64,000 nt of DNA, from positions 496,001 through 560,000 of the forward strand of contig NZ_CABVLY010000001.1 of assembly GCF_902498995.1 (NCBI RefSeq), given 5' to 3'. The stretch is from Burkholderia anthina. Its GTDB lineage: Bacteria > Pseudomonadota > Gammaproteobacteria > Burkholderiales > Burkholderiaceae. Position numbers and translations under genes: made by a program. Positions 38,744 to 47,800 of the stretch are shown here, piece by piece (positions within the stretch are counted from its first letter, which is position 1; every line of letters begins with the position of its first letter). The notes below the pieces were generated by a model. That model did not search any database and was not told the origin of the DNA. It saw only the letters and a list, made by a program, of their open reading frames with translations.

Positions 38744-39280
38744 CTAGAAGCCGAGCCAGTGCGCGACCACCGGGCCGAGCACGAAGCCCCACGTCGTCAC
38801 GCACGCGAACAGCGCGACCGTGACCGCCGCGCTGCCGAGGTCCTTCGCGCGCTTCGACAACTCGTGGCGCTCGAGCGAGATGCGGTCGATCGCGGCCTCG
38901 ACGCTCGAGTTCAGCAGCTCGACGATCAGCACGAGCAGCACCGAGCCGATCAGCAGCGCGCGCGATGCGGCCGGGACCGGAGAAAACGCGCCGATCGGCA
39001 GCATCACCGCGGCGAGCGTCAGCTCCTGGCGAAACGCGCTTTCCTCGCGGATCGCGACGCGAAAACCGTTCAGCGAATGCTTGAGCGCGTACCACGCACG
39101 GGTGATGCCGCGGTGGCGCTTGTACGGGTTCGGTGCGAGCGGCGCCAGACGATCGTCGGGGCCGAGCGGCTCGTGCGGATGCACGTCCGCGTCGGCGTGC
39201 GGCTCTTCTTCGTCGAACGGCCGATGCGGTTGCGCCGCGGTGGCAGGGGGCGGGGTCTTGTCGTTCAGGTCTCGTTTCAA
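38744..39280 (-). CDS. dgkA: Diacylglycerol kinase DgkA with N-terminal extension
   Basis: Integral membrane kinase that turns diacylglycerol into phosphatidic acid. The core (about residues 60-178) has WYALKHSLNGFRVAIREESAFRQE, three membrane helices and the catalytic block VELLNSSVEAAIDRIS. A 55-residue acidic/His/Pro-rich N-terminus is extra compared with the E. coli enzyme of about 120 residues. The start is TTG at 39280, overlapping the glycosyltransferase stop (TTGA), with GAAGG 9 bp upstream. It is the third gene of a metallophosphoesterase/GT4/DgkA unit. Confidence 0.92.
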   Translation of the reverse strand: MKRDLNDKTPPPATAAQPHRPFDEEEPHADADVHPHEPLGPDDRLAPLAPNPYKRHRGITRAWYALKHSLNGFRVAIREESAFRQELTLAAVMLPIGAFSPVPAASRALLIGSVLLVLIVELLNSSVEAAIDRISLERHELSKRAKDLGSAAVTVALFACVTTWGFVLGPVVAHWLGF

Positions 39281-40311
39281 ACGGCGGCACCTTCGGCGGG
39301 CGAGTACGCGGTCTTCGGCAGCGGCTTCAGATGCGACGCGAATTGCTCGGACGCCGCGCGCCACGAGAAGCGTTCCGCCCATGCGCGCGCGGTTTCGCGT
39401 TCGATCTTCAGCGCTTCGAGGCAGGCTTCCTGCAGATCCTCGTGCATCGCGCCGGCGTCGCCCCCGCCGAGCACGTCGATCGGGCCTGTCACGGGGTACG
39501 CGGCAACCGGCGTGCCGCATGCGAGGGCCTCGAGCAGCACGAGGCCGAACGTGTCGGTGCGACTCGGAAACACGAACACGTCGGCCGCAGCATACACCTT
39601 GGCGAGCTCGGCTTGCGACAGGACGCCGAGATAGTTTGCTTCCGGGTAGCGCGACTTCAGTTCCGCGAGCGCGGGGCCTTCGCCCGCGACCCATTTCGAG
39701 CCGGGCAGGTCCAGCCGCAGGAATGCCTCGACGTTCTTTTCGATCGCGACGCGTCCGACGTACAGGAAGATCGGTCGTGCGGTATTGAGCACTTTCGACT
39801 CCATCGGCCGGAAGATGTCGAGGTCGACGCCGCGCGTCCACAGCACGACGTTCGTGAAGCCGAATTTCTCGAGGTCCTGCTTCACGACCGGGGTCGGCGC
39901 CATCACCGCGAGCGACGGCCCGTGGAACCAGTGCAGGAAGCGGTAGGTTGCCGCCAGCGGGATGCCGAAGCGCGCCTGCACGTATTCCGGAAAGCGCGTG
40001 TGATACGCGGTCGTATACGGCAGCTTGCGGGCGCGCGCATAGCGTCGCGCGGCGAGGCCGAGCGGGCCTTCGGTCGCGATGTGCAGCGCATCGGGCGCGA
40101 ACGCGTCGATCCGCGCGCGCAGCTTGCGGTACGGCAGGATCGACAGGCGGATCTCGGGATAGGTCGGGCAGGGCAGCGTGCGAAATTCCAGCGGCGTCAG
40201 CATTTCGACCCGATGGCCGAGCGCGGTGAGTTCGTGCGTCGTGCTCTTCAGCGTGCGCACGACGCCGTTGACCTGCGGTTCCCACGCGTCGGTGACGATC
40301 ATGATCTTCAT
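39277..40311 (-). CDS. GT4-family glycosyltransferase (diacylglycerol or mannosyl type)
   Basis: A 344-residue GT-B fold enzyme. It has the start MKIMIVTDAWEPQVNGVVRT, the acceptor-side YTTAYHTRFPEYV, and the donor-side GEGPALAEL and EALACGTPVAAYPVTGP with the EX7E-type glutamates. Relatives include alpha-mannosyltransferases and the Agt diacylglycerol glycosyltransferases. Its place between a PlcP-like phosphoesterase and diacylglycerol kinase favours a lipid acceptor, which is inference. The dgkA start overlaps its stop. Confidence 0.85.
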   Translation of the reverse strand: MKIMIVTDAWEPQVNGVVRTLKSTTHELTALGHRVEMLTPLEFRTLPCPTYPEIRLSILPYRKLRARIDAFAPDALHIATEGPLGLAARRYARARKLPYTTAYHTRFPEYVQARFGIPLAATYRFLHWFHGPSLAVMAPTPVVKQDLEKFGFTNVVLWTRGVDLDIFRPMESKVLNTARPIFLYVGRVAIEKNVEAFLRLDLPGSKWVAGEGPALAELKSRYPEANYLGVLSQAELAKVYAAADVFVFPSRTDTFGLVLLEALACGTPVAAYPVTGPIDVLGGGDAGAMHEDLQEACLEALKIERETARAWAERFSWRAASEQFASHLKPLPKTAYSPAEGAAV

Positions 40312-40339
40312 CGCGGCATGTGTCCTGTAAGTGGTTGTG

Positions 40340-41278
40340 TCAGGCGGTGGCCTTGGCCTTGCGCGACGGGGCTGCGGTCGGCGCGGTGCGCATCGCCGTC
40401 CAGTAGACGATCTTCAGTTCGCCTTCCGTCGTTTCGACGAGCGCGGACAGGCTTTCGACCCAGTCGCCGTCGTTGCAGTACAGCACGCCGTCGATGTCGC
40501 GGATCTCCGCCTTGTGGATGTGTCCGCATACGACGCCGTCGCAGCCGCGGCGGCGTGCTTCGTCGGTCATCACGGTCTCGAACTGCGAGATGAAGTTGAC
40601 CGCGTTCTTCACCTGGTGCTTCAGGTACTGCGACAGCGACCAGTACTGAAACCCGAGGCGGCTGCGGATCCGGTTGAACCAGCGGTTCAGCACGAGGATC
40701 AGCGTATAGAGCGTGTCGCCGAGGTACGCGAGCCATTTCGCGTGCTGGATCACGCCGTCGAACAGGTCGCCGTGCACGATCCACAAACGTTTTCCCGCGA
40801 GCGTCGTGTGAAATGCCTCGCCGCGCACCTGGATGTCGCCGAACGCGAGGTCGCAGAACTGGCGCGCACCTTCGTCGTGATTGCCGGGGATGTAGACGAC
40901 CTGGGTGCCCTTGCGCGCCTTGCGCAGGATCTTCTGCACGACGTCGTTGTGCGCCTGCGGCCAGTACCAGCCCTTCTTCAGTTGCCAGCCGTCGATGATG
41001 TCGCCGACCAGGTACAGGTATTCGGAATCGTTGTGGCGCAGGAAGTCGAGCAGGTACGGCGCCTGGCAGCCGCTCGAGCCGAGATGGATGTCGGACAGCC
41101 AGATGGTGCGGTAGCGATGGGTGGACGAGTCGGAGTCGTCGCGCTGCGACGCATGCGCGGCAGGGGGCTCATCCGACGACAGCGCGTCGGTTGTGGCCGC
41201 CCCGGACAGGAAGGCGGTGGCGGCGCGGGCGCCGAGCGGTTGACGGAACAGGGAGGTCGCGGACGTTTTCTGGCCCAT
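40340..41278 (-). CDS. Metallophosphoesterase, PlcP-like (often annotated UDP-2,3-diacylglucosamine diphosphatase)
   Basis: A calcineurin-type phosphoesterase of 312 residues. Metal-binding motifs are SDIHLGSSGCQAPYLLDFL, GDIIDGWQLKKGWYWPQAHND, GNHDEGARQF, VHGDLFDGV and CGHIHKAEI. True LpxH has GNRDF and is about 240 residues. The GNHDE form, the WYWPQAHNDVVQ run and the WLAYLGD block resemble PlcP, the phospholipase C that strips headgroups from phospholipids in phosphate-starved bacteria. It starts with a roughly 65-residue low-complexity region. A Pho-box-like site lies about 50 bp upstream. Confidence 0.85.
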   Translation of the reverse strand: MGQKTSATSLFRQPLGARAATAFLSGAATTDALSSDEPPAAHASQRDDSDSSTHRYRTIWLSDIHLGSSGCQAPYLLDFLRHNDSEYLYLVGDIIDGWQLKKGWYWPQAHNDVVQKILRKARKGTQVVYIPGNHDEGARQFCDLAFGDIQVRGEAFHTTLAGKRLWIVHGDLFDGVIQHAKWLAYLGDTLYTLILVLNRWFNRIRSRLGFQYWSLSQYLKHQVKNAVNFISQFETVMTDEARRRGCDGVVCGHIHKAEIRDIDGVLYCNDGDWVESLSALVETTEGELKIVYWTAMRTAPTAAPSRKAKATA

Positions 41279-41324
41279 GCATGACTCGCGCCGGTTGACA
41301 GTACAGGCATTGCGCCATGCGGGC

Positions 41325-41346
41325 GTGACTGTGCCGTGACAGTCAC
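41325..41346 (-). promoter_or_regulatory. Pho-box-like site upstream of the PlcP-like gene
   Basis: On the minus strand CTGTCAC-GGCA-CAGTCAC (41342-41325) matches the 18-bp Pho box (CTGTCAT-N4-CTGTCAC/T) at 12 of 14 core positions by eye. The same bases also form a perfect 8-bp inverted repeat GTGACTGT-N6-ACAGTCAC (41325-41346), so another dimeric regulator is possible. It lies 47-68 bp before the ATG. Confidence 0.5.
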
Positions 41347-41548
41347 GAGACGTTCTTATTACCACCGTTGCGGCATGTTTAGCGGTGAGTGCGGCGGCGT
41401 TGCGTAACCTGCCGAACCGACGGATTTTTCTTCGACGGATAAGTCGCGCGCAGCGGCCGCGCAAGCGTCTTCGTGGATTTTCGTCTGATGGATGCGCGCA
41501 GGCGGCTGCGGCGGCGCGGGCCGCGCGATGCGTCGGTGCGTGAGCCGC

Positions 41549-42058
41549 TCAGCGTGGAATGGCGACGATGCGCGTACGGGCGAGACGGTCGTGCGGGAAC
41601 TGGCGATCGCCGTGCAGACGGGCCGCGCCGGCCCACACGGCGATCCATGCGGCGGTGAGCGCGAGCGTGACGGGCACCGACAGGCCGAGCAGCGGGTGCA
41701 GCGCGAGCGGCGGCAGGAACCACAGCCAGCCGAGCACATAGCGAACGAGCGCGTGAACGGCGTTCAGCGGCCTGCCGCTCGACGACTCGAGCCGCAGCCG
41801 CCACGTCTTCATCGGCAGCGTCTGGCCGCCGTGGGTCCAGAACCAGACGAAATACGCGCCGACGACGAGCGCGATCCACGCGGCGAGGAGATTGTGGTGA
41901 ACGAGGCCGTTGCGCTGCTGCGTCGCGAGACCGAACGCGAGCCCCGCGAAGAACACGATGCCGAACAGCAGCACGGCTTCGTACAGCAGCGCCGCGAGAC
42001 GCCGCCGCACGGACGGCGTGGCGACGGCCGTGGCCTGGGGCGCGGGGGCGTTCGCCAC
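41549..42058 (-). CDS. RDD-family membrane protein
   Basis: A 169-residue inner-membrane protein with about four hydrophobic helices. It has the RDD-domain pattern: RRRLAALLYEAVLLFG for helix 1 (Glu in place of the usual Asp), then WTHGGQTLPMKTWRLRL and HALVRYVLGWLWF. The function of the family is not settled; some members act as Na+/H+ antiporters or membrane regulators. It follows DUF3106 by 6 bp and is the last gene of the sigma-factor run. Confidence 0.85.
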   Translation of the reverse strand: MANAPAPQATAVATPSVRRRLAALLYEAVLLFGIVFFAGLAFGLATQQRNGLVHHNLLAAWIALVVGAYFVWFWTHGGQTLPMKTWRLRLESSSGRPLNAVHALVRYVLGWLWFLPPLALHPLLGLSVPVTLALTAAWIAVWAGAARLHGDRQFPHDRLARTRIVAIPR

Positions 42059-42064
42059 GGCCGC

Positions 42065-42832
42065 TCAGGAACCCTTGAAGAGCGACGGCGCGTCGGCGGG
42101 CGACACGGGCGTGACGGCGGCCGGCGCCGGGGCAGCCCCCGACGTGGACGACGCGGCGGCGGGCGACGCGCCTGCACCGGCCGACGCGGGTGCAGGCGCC
42201 GGTGCGGGTGCCGGATTGCTGGCCGGATGCTCGTGCGAATTGACGAGGCGGCGCACGTCGCGGTCGGCGACGGTCGGCGGCGCACTGACGACGCTCGGCC
42301 GGCGGCGGCGCTCGGCCGCCGCGAGGCGTTCCTTCTGTTCTTCGGGCAGTTGCTGATAGGCCTTCCATGCACGCTCGCGCGCCTGCGCGGACAGTTCCTT
42401 CGCGCTCTGGTAGTTCTCGCGCGCGACGCGGCGCTGCTCGGGCGTCATCCGCACCCACTCGGACATCCGGTCCTGCAGTCGCTTTTGTGCATCAGGCGTC
42501 AATTTCGCGAAACGCGATGCGATCTTCAGCCATTTCCGCTTGCGGGCGTCGCTGAAGCCGTCCCATTGATCGGCGAACGGCGCGAGCGCCGCATGCTGCG
42601 CGGGCGTCAGGCGCGCCCACGACAGCGGGCCGTTGGCGGCCGGCAGCGGCAGGGGCAGTTGCGGGAGTTCGGGGGTCAGCCCGGCAGCGGCCGAGGTTGG
42701 CGCGGGCGCACTGCTGGCCGCGGCGGAAACCGTCGCGGGGGGCGGGTTGAATCGCGAATAGGTGGCGACGTAGGAAACGGCGATCGCGATCACGCATCCG
42801 AAAAATACGGCCAGGCCGCGCTTCTGACTCAC
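42065..42832 (-). CDS. DUF3106 envelope protein (Spy/CnrX-like repeats)
   Basis: A 255-residue protein anchored by one N-terminal helix (GLAVFFGCVIAIAVSYVA). The periplasmic part (about 70-165) is helical, with LTPAQHAALAPFADQWDG, KLTPDAQKRLQDRMSEW and MTPEQRRVARENYQ. These repeats recall the LTxxQ motif of Spy/CpxP and metal sensors of the CnrX kind. A long Ala/Pro-rich tail follows. The start is GTG at 42832, with GAGGGG 9 bp upstream. It lies directly after DUF3619. Function is unknown. Confidence 0.82.
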   Translation of the reverse strand: MSQKRGLAVFFGCVIAIAVSYVATYSRFNPPPATVSAAASSAPAPTSAAAGLTPELPQLPLPLPAANGPLSWARLTPAQHAALAPFADQWDGFSDARKRKWLKIASRFAKLTPDAQKRLQDRMSEWVRMTPEQRRVARENYQSAKELSAQARERAWKAYQQLPEEQKERLAAAERRRRPSVVSAPPTVADRDVRRLVNSHEHPASNPAPAPAPAPASAGAGASPAAASSTSGAAPAPAAVTPVSPADAPSLFKGS

Positions 42833-42858
42833 CCGTGCGATCCCCTCGTTATTGTCTG

Positions 42859-43284
42859 TTAGCGTGTGTGCGAAAGATACGCGTTGAACCCGTGATCGAG
42901 GTACGCGTTCAGCGGCAGGTCGTCGCTGAGCATCGCCGCGTCGATGTCGGCGAGTTCCGCGGTCCGTTGCATGTCTTCCCAGTATGCGATGCCGACGAGC
43001 CCCGCGAGCAGCACCGCGAGCGGCCATGCGCGCAGCAGGCGGCGTGTGAACGACGCCGGCGGGCGGCTCGCGGGCGTCGTGCCGTATGCGCCGGCCGTGC
43101 CGGCGAAGGCGGGCACGAACACCGGCGCGGTCGCGGCTTCGGGCTTCTTGCGCGCGAGCGCGGCCCGGCGCGCGGCGGCCAGACGGTCGGTGGTCGCGGC
43201 AGGCAGCGCTGCGGCACGTTCGTCCAGCGCGCGGCGAACCTTCAGCGCGAATTCATGTTCTCGATTTACGGGAGCGGAGCTCAT
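42859..43284 (-). CDS. DUF3619 single-pass membrane protein (candidate anti-sigma factor)
   Basis: A 141-residue protein with a soluble, Ala/Arg-rich N-terminal part of about 90 residues (HEFALKVRRALDERAAALP), one membrane helix (WPLAVLLAGLVGIAYW) and a short C-terminal tail. Its start overlaps the stop of the sigma factor gene by 4 bp (ATGA, 43281-43284). A cytoplasmic domain plus one helix, encoded right behind a sigma factor, is how many anti-sigma factors look. No anti-sigma motif is recognised, so this remains inference. Confidence 0.8.
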   Translation of the reverse strand: MSSAPVNREHEFALKVRRALDERAAALPAATTDRLAAARRAALARKKPEAATAPVFVPAFAGTAGAYGTTPASRPPASFTRRLLRAWPLAVLLAGLVGIAYWEDMQRTAELADIDAAMLSDDLPLNAYLDHGFNAYLSHTR

Positions 43285-43844
43285 AGCGTGATTCCTTTGG
43301 CCTTGAGCGCTTGCGCCAGGGTGTGGGTGGCTCGCGAGCAGTGCGTCTTGACGCTGCCTTCGGAGCACCCCATTGCGGCGGCAGTCTCGGCGACATCCAT
43401 ATCTTCCCAATAACGCATCAGGAACGCTTCCCGTTGACGCGTCGGAAGTTTCTGGATTTCTTCGTCGATCAGGGCCAGAACCTGCTCGCGTTCGAGACGG
43501 TGCTCGCTGCTCTCGACACCTGCATTGTCGTCCGCGGATTCGAGCGTTTCCAGTGGATCGAAGTCGTCGTCGTCGGTGTTGTTCAGCGACGAGAAGAGCG
43601 TGACCCAGGTATTGCGGACCTTCTGCCGGCGGAACCAGTCGTGGATCGCGTTCTGCAGGATCCGCTGGAACAGCAGCGGCAGTTCGGCCGCCGGCCGGTC
43701 GCCGTACTTCTCCGCCAGCTTGATCATCGCGTCCTGGACGATGTCGAGCGACGCATCGTCGTCACGCACGGCGTACGCAGCCTGCTTGAACGCGCGCCTT
43801 TCGACGCCCGCCAGAAAGTCGGCGAGTTCCTTGTCTGATGCCAT
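43281..43844 (-). CDS. ECF-like RNA polymerase sigma factor
   Basis: A sigma-70 family member of 187 residues. Region 2 spans about 10-85 (DASLDIVQDAMIKLAEKYGD, then LFQRILQNAIHDWFRRQKV). Region 4 is about 125-180 (LPTRQREAFLMRYWEDMD, then CSEGSVKTHCSRATHTL). An acidic linker (NNTDDDDFDPLE) sits between them. The start MASDKELADFLAGVERRAFKQ at 43844 is chosen by homology; upstream codons lack family residues. It heads DUF3619-DUF3106-RDD. Target promoters are unknown. Confidence 0.9.
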   Translation of the reverse strand: MASDKELADFLAGVERRAFKQAAYAVRDDDASLDIVQDAMIKLAEKYGDRPAAELPLLFQRILQNAIHDWFRRQKVRNTWVTLFSSLNNTDDDDFDPLETLESADDNAGVESSEHRLEREQVLALIDEEIQKLPTRQREAFLMRYWEDMDVAETAAAMGCSEGSVKTHCSRATHTLAQALKAKGITL

Positions 43845-44195
43845 TCCGTAAAGGTATGCGCTGCGGACTGCGGCGTGTGAAAGGTCGAAAAATTTCGTAA
43901 AACCCGCGGATGCTAACAAATTTTCGCGTGACTGGGCACCGGTGGCGGCGCGCTACGTTGCGCGCGAGCCGCGTCCGCGGGCCGTGCGGCGGCGCGCATG
44001 ATGCGCTGCGGGATATTTTGCTTGACGGCCCCATCATGACCCGCTATCGTCAGCGATTCGCAACATGAAGTGATGGTCTCATTTGAGGCTGGCCCAAGAA
44101 GCCCGCCCTTCAACTGGACGCGCCGCTTGAACCCGAGCCACAAGCCCGGCAGAGAGCACCCGATCAATTTTTTGCCGAAAATTCGAAAGGTCAAA
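43845..44195. other. 351-bp divergent intergenic region with ilv leader
   Basis: It lies between the sigma factor gene and ilvB. It holds the ilv promoter and an untranslated leader of about 139 nt. No branched-chain-rich leader peptide was found in the leader, and no classical terminator hairpin. The ilvB frame stays open up to 44070 but has no good ribosome binding site there. Confidence 0.45.
44022..44050 (+). promoter_or_regulatory. Promoter of the ilvBHC operon
   Basis: TTGACG (44022-44027), 17-bp spacer, TATCGT (44045-44050). The -35 and spacing are near ideal for the housekeeping sigma factor. Confidence 0.6.
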
Positions 44196-45959
44196 ATGAA
44201 CATGCCCAGCGCGGAATTCTCCACGTCGGAACCCCTTTCCCCTCCCGATAGCGACTCCATTGGCGGCACCGTGCTCATGAAGGCACTGGCCGACGAGAAC
44301 GTCGAATTCATCTGGGGCTACCCCGGCGGCTCGGTACTCTACATCTACGACGAGCTTTACAAGCAGGACAAGATTCAGCACGTGCTGGTGCGCCACGAAC
44401 AGGCGGCCGTGCACGCAGCCGATGCGTATGCGCGCTCAACCGGCAACGTCGGCGTCTGTCTCGTGACGTCCGGCCCCGGTGTCACCAATGCGGTGACCGG
44501 CATCGCGACGGCCTATATGGATTCGATTCCGATGGTCGTGATCAGCGGCCAGGTGCCGACTGCCGCGATCGGCCAGGACGCATTCCAGGAATGCGATACG
44601 GTCGGCATCACGCGTCCGTGCGTGAAGCACAACTTCCTCGTGAAGGACGTGCGCGACCTCGCGGAAACCGTCAAGAAAGCGTTCTACATCGCCCGTACCG
44701 GCCGTCCCGGCCCGGTGCTGATCGACATCCCGAAAGACATCTCCAAGACGCCGTGCCAGTACGAGCCGATCAAGAACGTGTCGCTGCGTTCGTACAACCC
44801 GGTCACGAAAGGTCATTCGGGCCAGATCCGCAAGGCCGTGTCGCTGCTGCTGTCGGCGCAGCGTCCGTACATCTACACGGGCGGCGGCATCATCCTCGCC
44901 GACGCGGCACGCGAACTGAACCAGTTCGCCGACCTGCTCGGCTACCCGGTCACGAACACACTGATGGGCCTCGGCGGCTATCGCGCGTCGGACAAGAAAT
45001 TCCTCGGCATGCTCGGCATGCACGGCACCTACGAAGCGAACATGGCGATGCAGCACTGTGACGTGCTGATCGCGATCGGCGCACGCTTCGACGACCGCGT
45101 GATCGGCGATCCGGCGCACTTCGCGTCGCGTCCGCGCAAGATCATCCACATCGACATCGACCCGTCGTCGATCTCGAAGCGCGTGAAGGTCGACATCCCG
45201 ATCGTCGGCGACGTGAAGGAAGTGCTGAAGGAGCTGATCGAACAGCTGCAGACGGCCGAGCATGGCCCCGACACCGAGGCGCTCGCGCAATGGTGGAAGG
45301 ACATCGAAGGCTGGCGCTCGAAGGACTGCCTGAAGTTCGACCGCAACAGCGAGATCATCAAGCCGCAGTACGTGGTCGAGAAGGCGTGGGAGCTGACGGA
45401 CGGCAATGCGTTCGTGTGCTCGGACGTCGGCCAGCACCAGATGTGGGCGGCGCAGTTCTACCGTTTCAACAAGCCGCGTCGCTGGATCAACTCCGGCGGC
45501 CTCGGCACGATGGGCTTCGGCCTGCCGGCAGCGATGGGCGTCAAGATGGCGCACCCGGACGACGACGTGCTGTGCATCACGGGCGAAGGCTCGATCCAGA
45601 TGTGCATCCAGGAACTGTCGACCTGCCTGCAGTACGACACGCCCGTGAAGATCATTTCGCTGAACAACCGCTATCTCGGCATGGTTCGCCAGTGGCAGCA
45701 GATCGAATACAGCAAGCGCTATTCGCATTCGTACATGGATGCGCTGCCTGACTTCGTGAAGCTCGCCGAAGCGTACGGCCATGTCGGCTTGCGGATCGAA
45801 AAGACTTCGGATGTGGAGCCGGCGCTGAAGGAAGCGCTGCGCCTGAAGGACCGCACCGTGTTTCTCGACTTCCAGACCGATCCGACCGAAAACGTCTGGC
45901 CGATGGTACAGGCCGGCAAAGGCATCACCGAGATGCTGCTCGGATCGGAAGATCTGTAA
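44196..45959 (+). CDS. ilvB: Acetolactate synthase, large catalytic subunit
   Basis: Thiamine-diphosphate enzyme of 587 residues that makes acetolactate or acetohydroxybutyrate, the first step of valine and isoleucine synthesis. Motifs are WGYPGGSVLYIYDEL, the catalytic glutamate in VRHEQAAVHAADAYA (about 65-80), SGPGVTNAVTGIATAYMDS and the ThDP/Mg site ITGEGSIQM...LNN (about 462-490). AAAGG precedes the ATG at 44196. ilvN and ilvC follow. Confidence 0.96.
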   Translation: MNMPSAEFSTSEPLSPPDSDSIGGTVLMKALADENVEFIWGYPGGSVLYIYDELYKQDKIQHVLVRHEQAAVHAADAYARSTGNVGVCLVTSGPGVTNAVTGIATAYMDSIPMVVISGQVPTAAIGQDAFQECDTVGITRPCVKHNFLVKDVRDLAETVKKAFYIARTGRPGPVLIDIPKDISKTPCQYEPIKNVSLRSYNPVTKGHSGQIRKAVSLLLSAQRPYIYTGGGIILADAARELNQFADLLGYPVTNTLMGLGGYRASDKKFLGMLGMHGTYEANMAMQHCDVLIAIGARFDDRVIGDPAHFASRPRKIIHIDIDPSSISKRVKVDIPIVGDVKEVLKELIEQLQTAEHGPDTEALAQWWKDIEGWRSKDCLKFDRNSEIIKPQYVVEKAWELTDGNAFVCSDVGQHQMWAAQFYRFNKPRRWINSGGLGTMGFGLPAAMGVKMAHPDDDVLCITGEGSIQMCIQELSTCLQYDTPVKIISLNNRYLGMVRQWQQIEYSKRYSHSYMDALPDFVKLAEAYGHVGLRIEKTSDVEPALKEALRLKDRTVFLDFQTDPTENVWPMVQAGKGITEMLLGSEDL

Positions 45960-46069
45960 CGGCGCGACGCGCGCCCGGCCCCGCGCGGCCGCCTTCACGA
46001 AGGGCGGTGCGGCATCGGGCGGCGCGCGGCGCGAGTGAATCGACACGGCACATTCTGGAAGAAGCGAAC

Positions 46070-46561
46070 ATGAGACACATCATTTCCGTCCTGCTGGAAA
46101 ACGAACCGGGCGCGCTGTCGCGCGTGGTCGGTCTGTTTTCCGCACGCGGCTACAACATCGAAACCTTGACGGTGGCGCCGACCGAAGACCAATCGCTGTC
46201 GCGGCTCACCATCGTTTCCATTGGCTCGGACGACGTGATCGAACAGATCACGAAGCATCTGAACCGCCTGATCGAGGTGGTGAAAGTGGTGGACCTGACC
46301 GACGGTGCACACATCGAACGCGAGCTGATGCTGATCAAGGTACGTGCAGTGGGCAAGGAGCGCGAAGAAATGAAGCGGATGTCGGATATTTTCCGCGGCC
46401 GCATCATCGACGTGACCGAAAAGACCTACACGATCGAATTGACGGGCGCGAGCGACAAGCTCGACGCATTCATCCAGGGGCTGGACGCGAGCGCGATCCT
46501 GGAGACCGTGCGTACCGGCAGCTCCGGCATCGGACGCGGCGAGCGCATCCTGAAGGTGTGA
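46070..46561 (+). CDS. ilvN: Acetolactate synthase, small regulatory subunit
   Basis: A 163-residue ACT-domain protein that activates the large subunit and confers valine feedback inhibition. The ACT domain starts MRHIISVLLENEPGALSRVVGLFSARGY, with NIETLTVAPTEDQSLSR, and a C-terminal regulatory half follows (MSDIFRGRIIDVTEKTYTIELTG). It lies 110 bp after ilvB. Naming as ilvH is equally fair. Confidence 0.96.
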   Translation: MRHIISVLLENEPGALSRVVGLFSARGYNIETLTVAPTEDQSLSRLTIVSIGSDDVIEQITKHLNRLIEVVKVVDLTDGAHIERELMLIKVRAVGKEREEMKRMSDIFRGRIIDVTEKTYTIELTGASDKLDAFIQGLDASAILETVRTGSSGIGRGERILKV

Positions 46562-46638
46562 TGCCGAAAAGGCACGCCGGGTGCGCCGTCATGTCCCGGC
46601 CCGCAGTACCCAATCCGAACGAATTGTTGAATTTTTGA

Positions 46639-47673
<1,035 letters not shown>

Positions 47674-47717
47674 GCATCGCGAGCTGTTCCGGCCCTTCGA
47701 GTGGAGGGTCGGTATCA

Positions 47718-47756
47718 AAAAGCCGCCCGAAGGCAGCAGTGCCCCGGGCGGCTTTT
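47718..47756 (+). terminator. Rho-independent terminator after ilvC
   Basis: A 12-bp stem AAAAGCCGCCCG / CGGGCGGCTTTT with a 15-nt loop, ending in the T run. Confidence 0.85.
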
Positions 47757-47800
47757 GCTATCCTACGGGCTTTGCAATTCACCGAACACCGAACGAACCC

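Noticed and set aside
40340-41278. Plain LpxH assignment for the metallophosphoesterase
   Set aside because: The protein is longer and has GNHDE, not the GNRDF of LpxH. A PlcP-like role fits the motifs and neighbours better, though this is not proven.
44057-44195. Search for a branched-chain-rich leader peptide before ilvB
   Set aside because: Only MK-stop and an in-frame extension of ilvB occur; no Leu/Val/Ile run and no terminator were seen.
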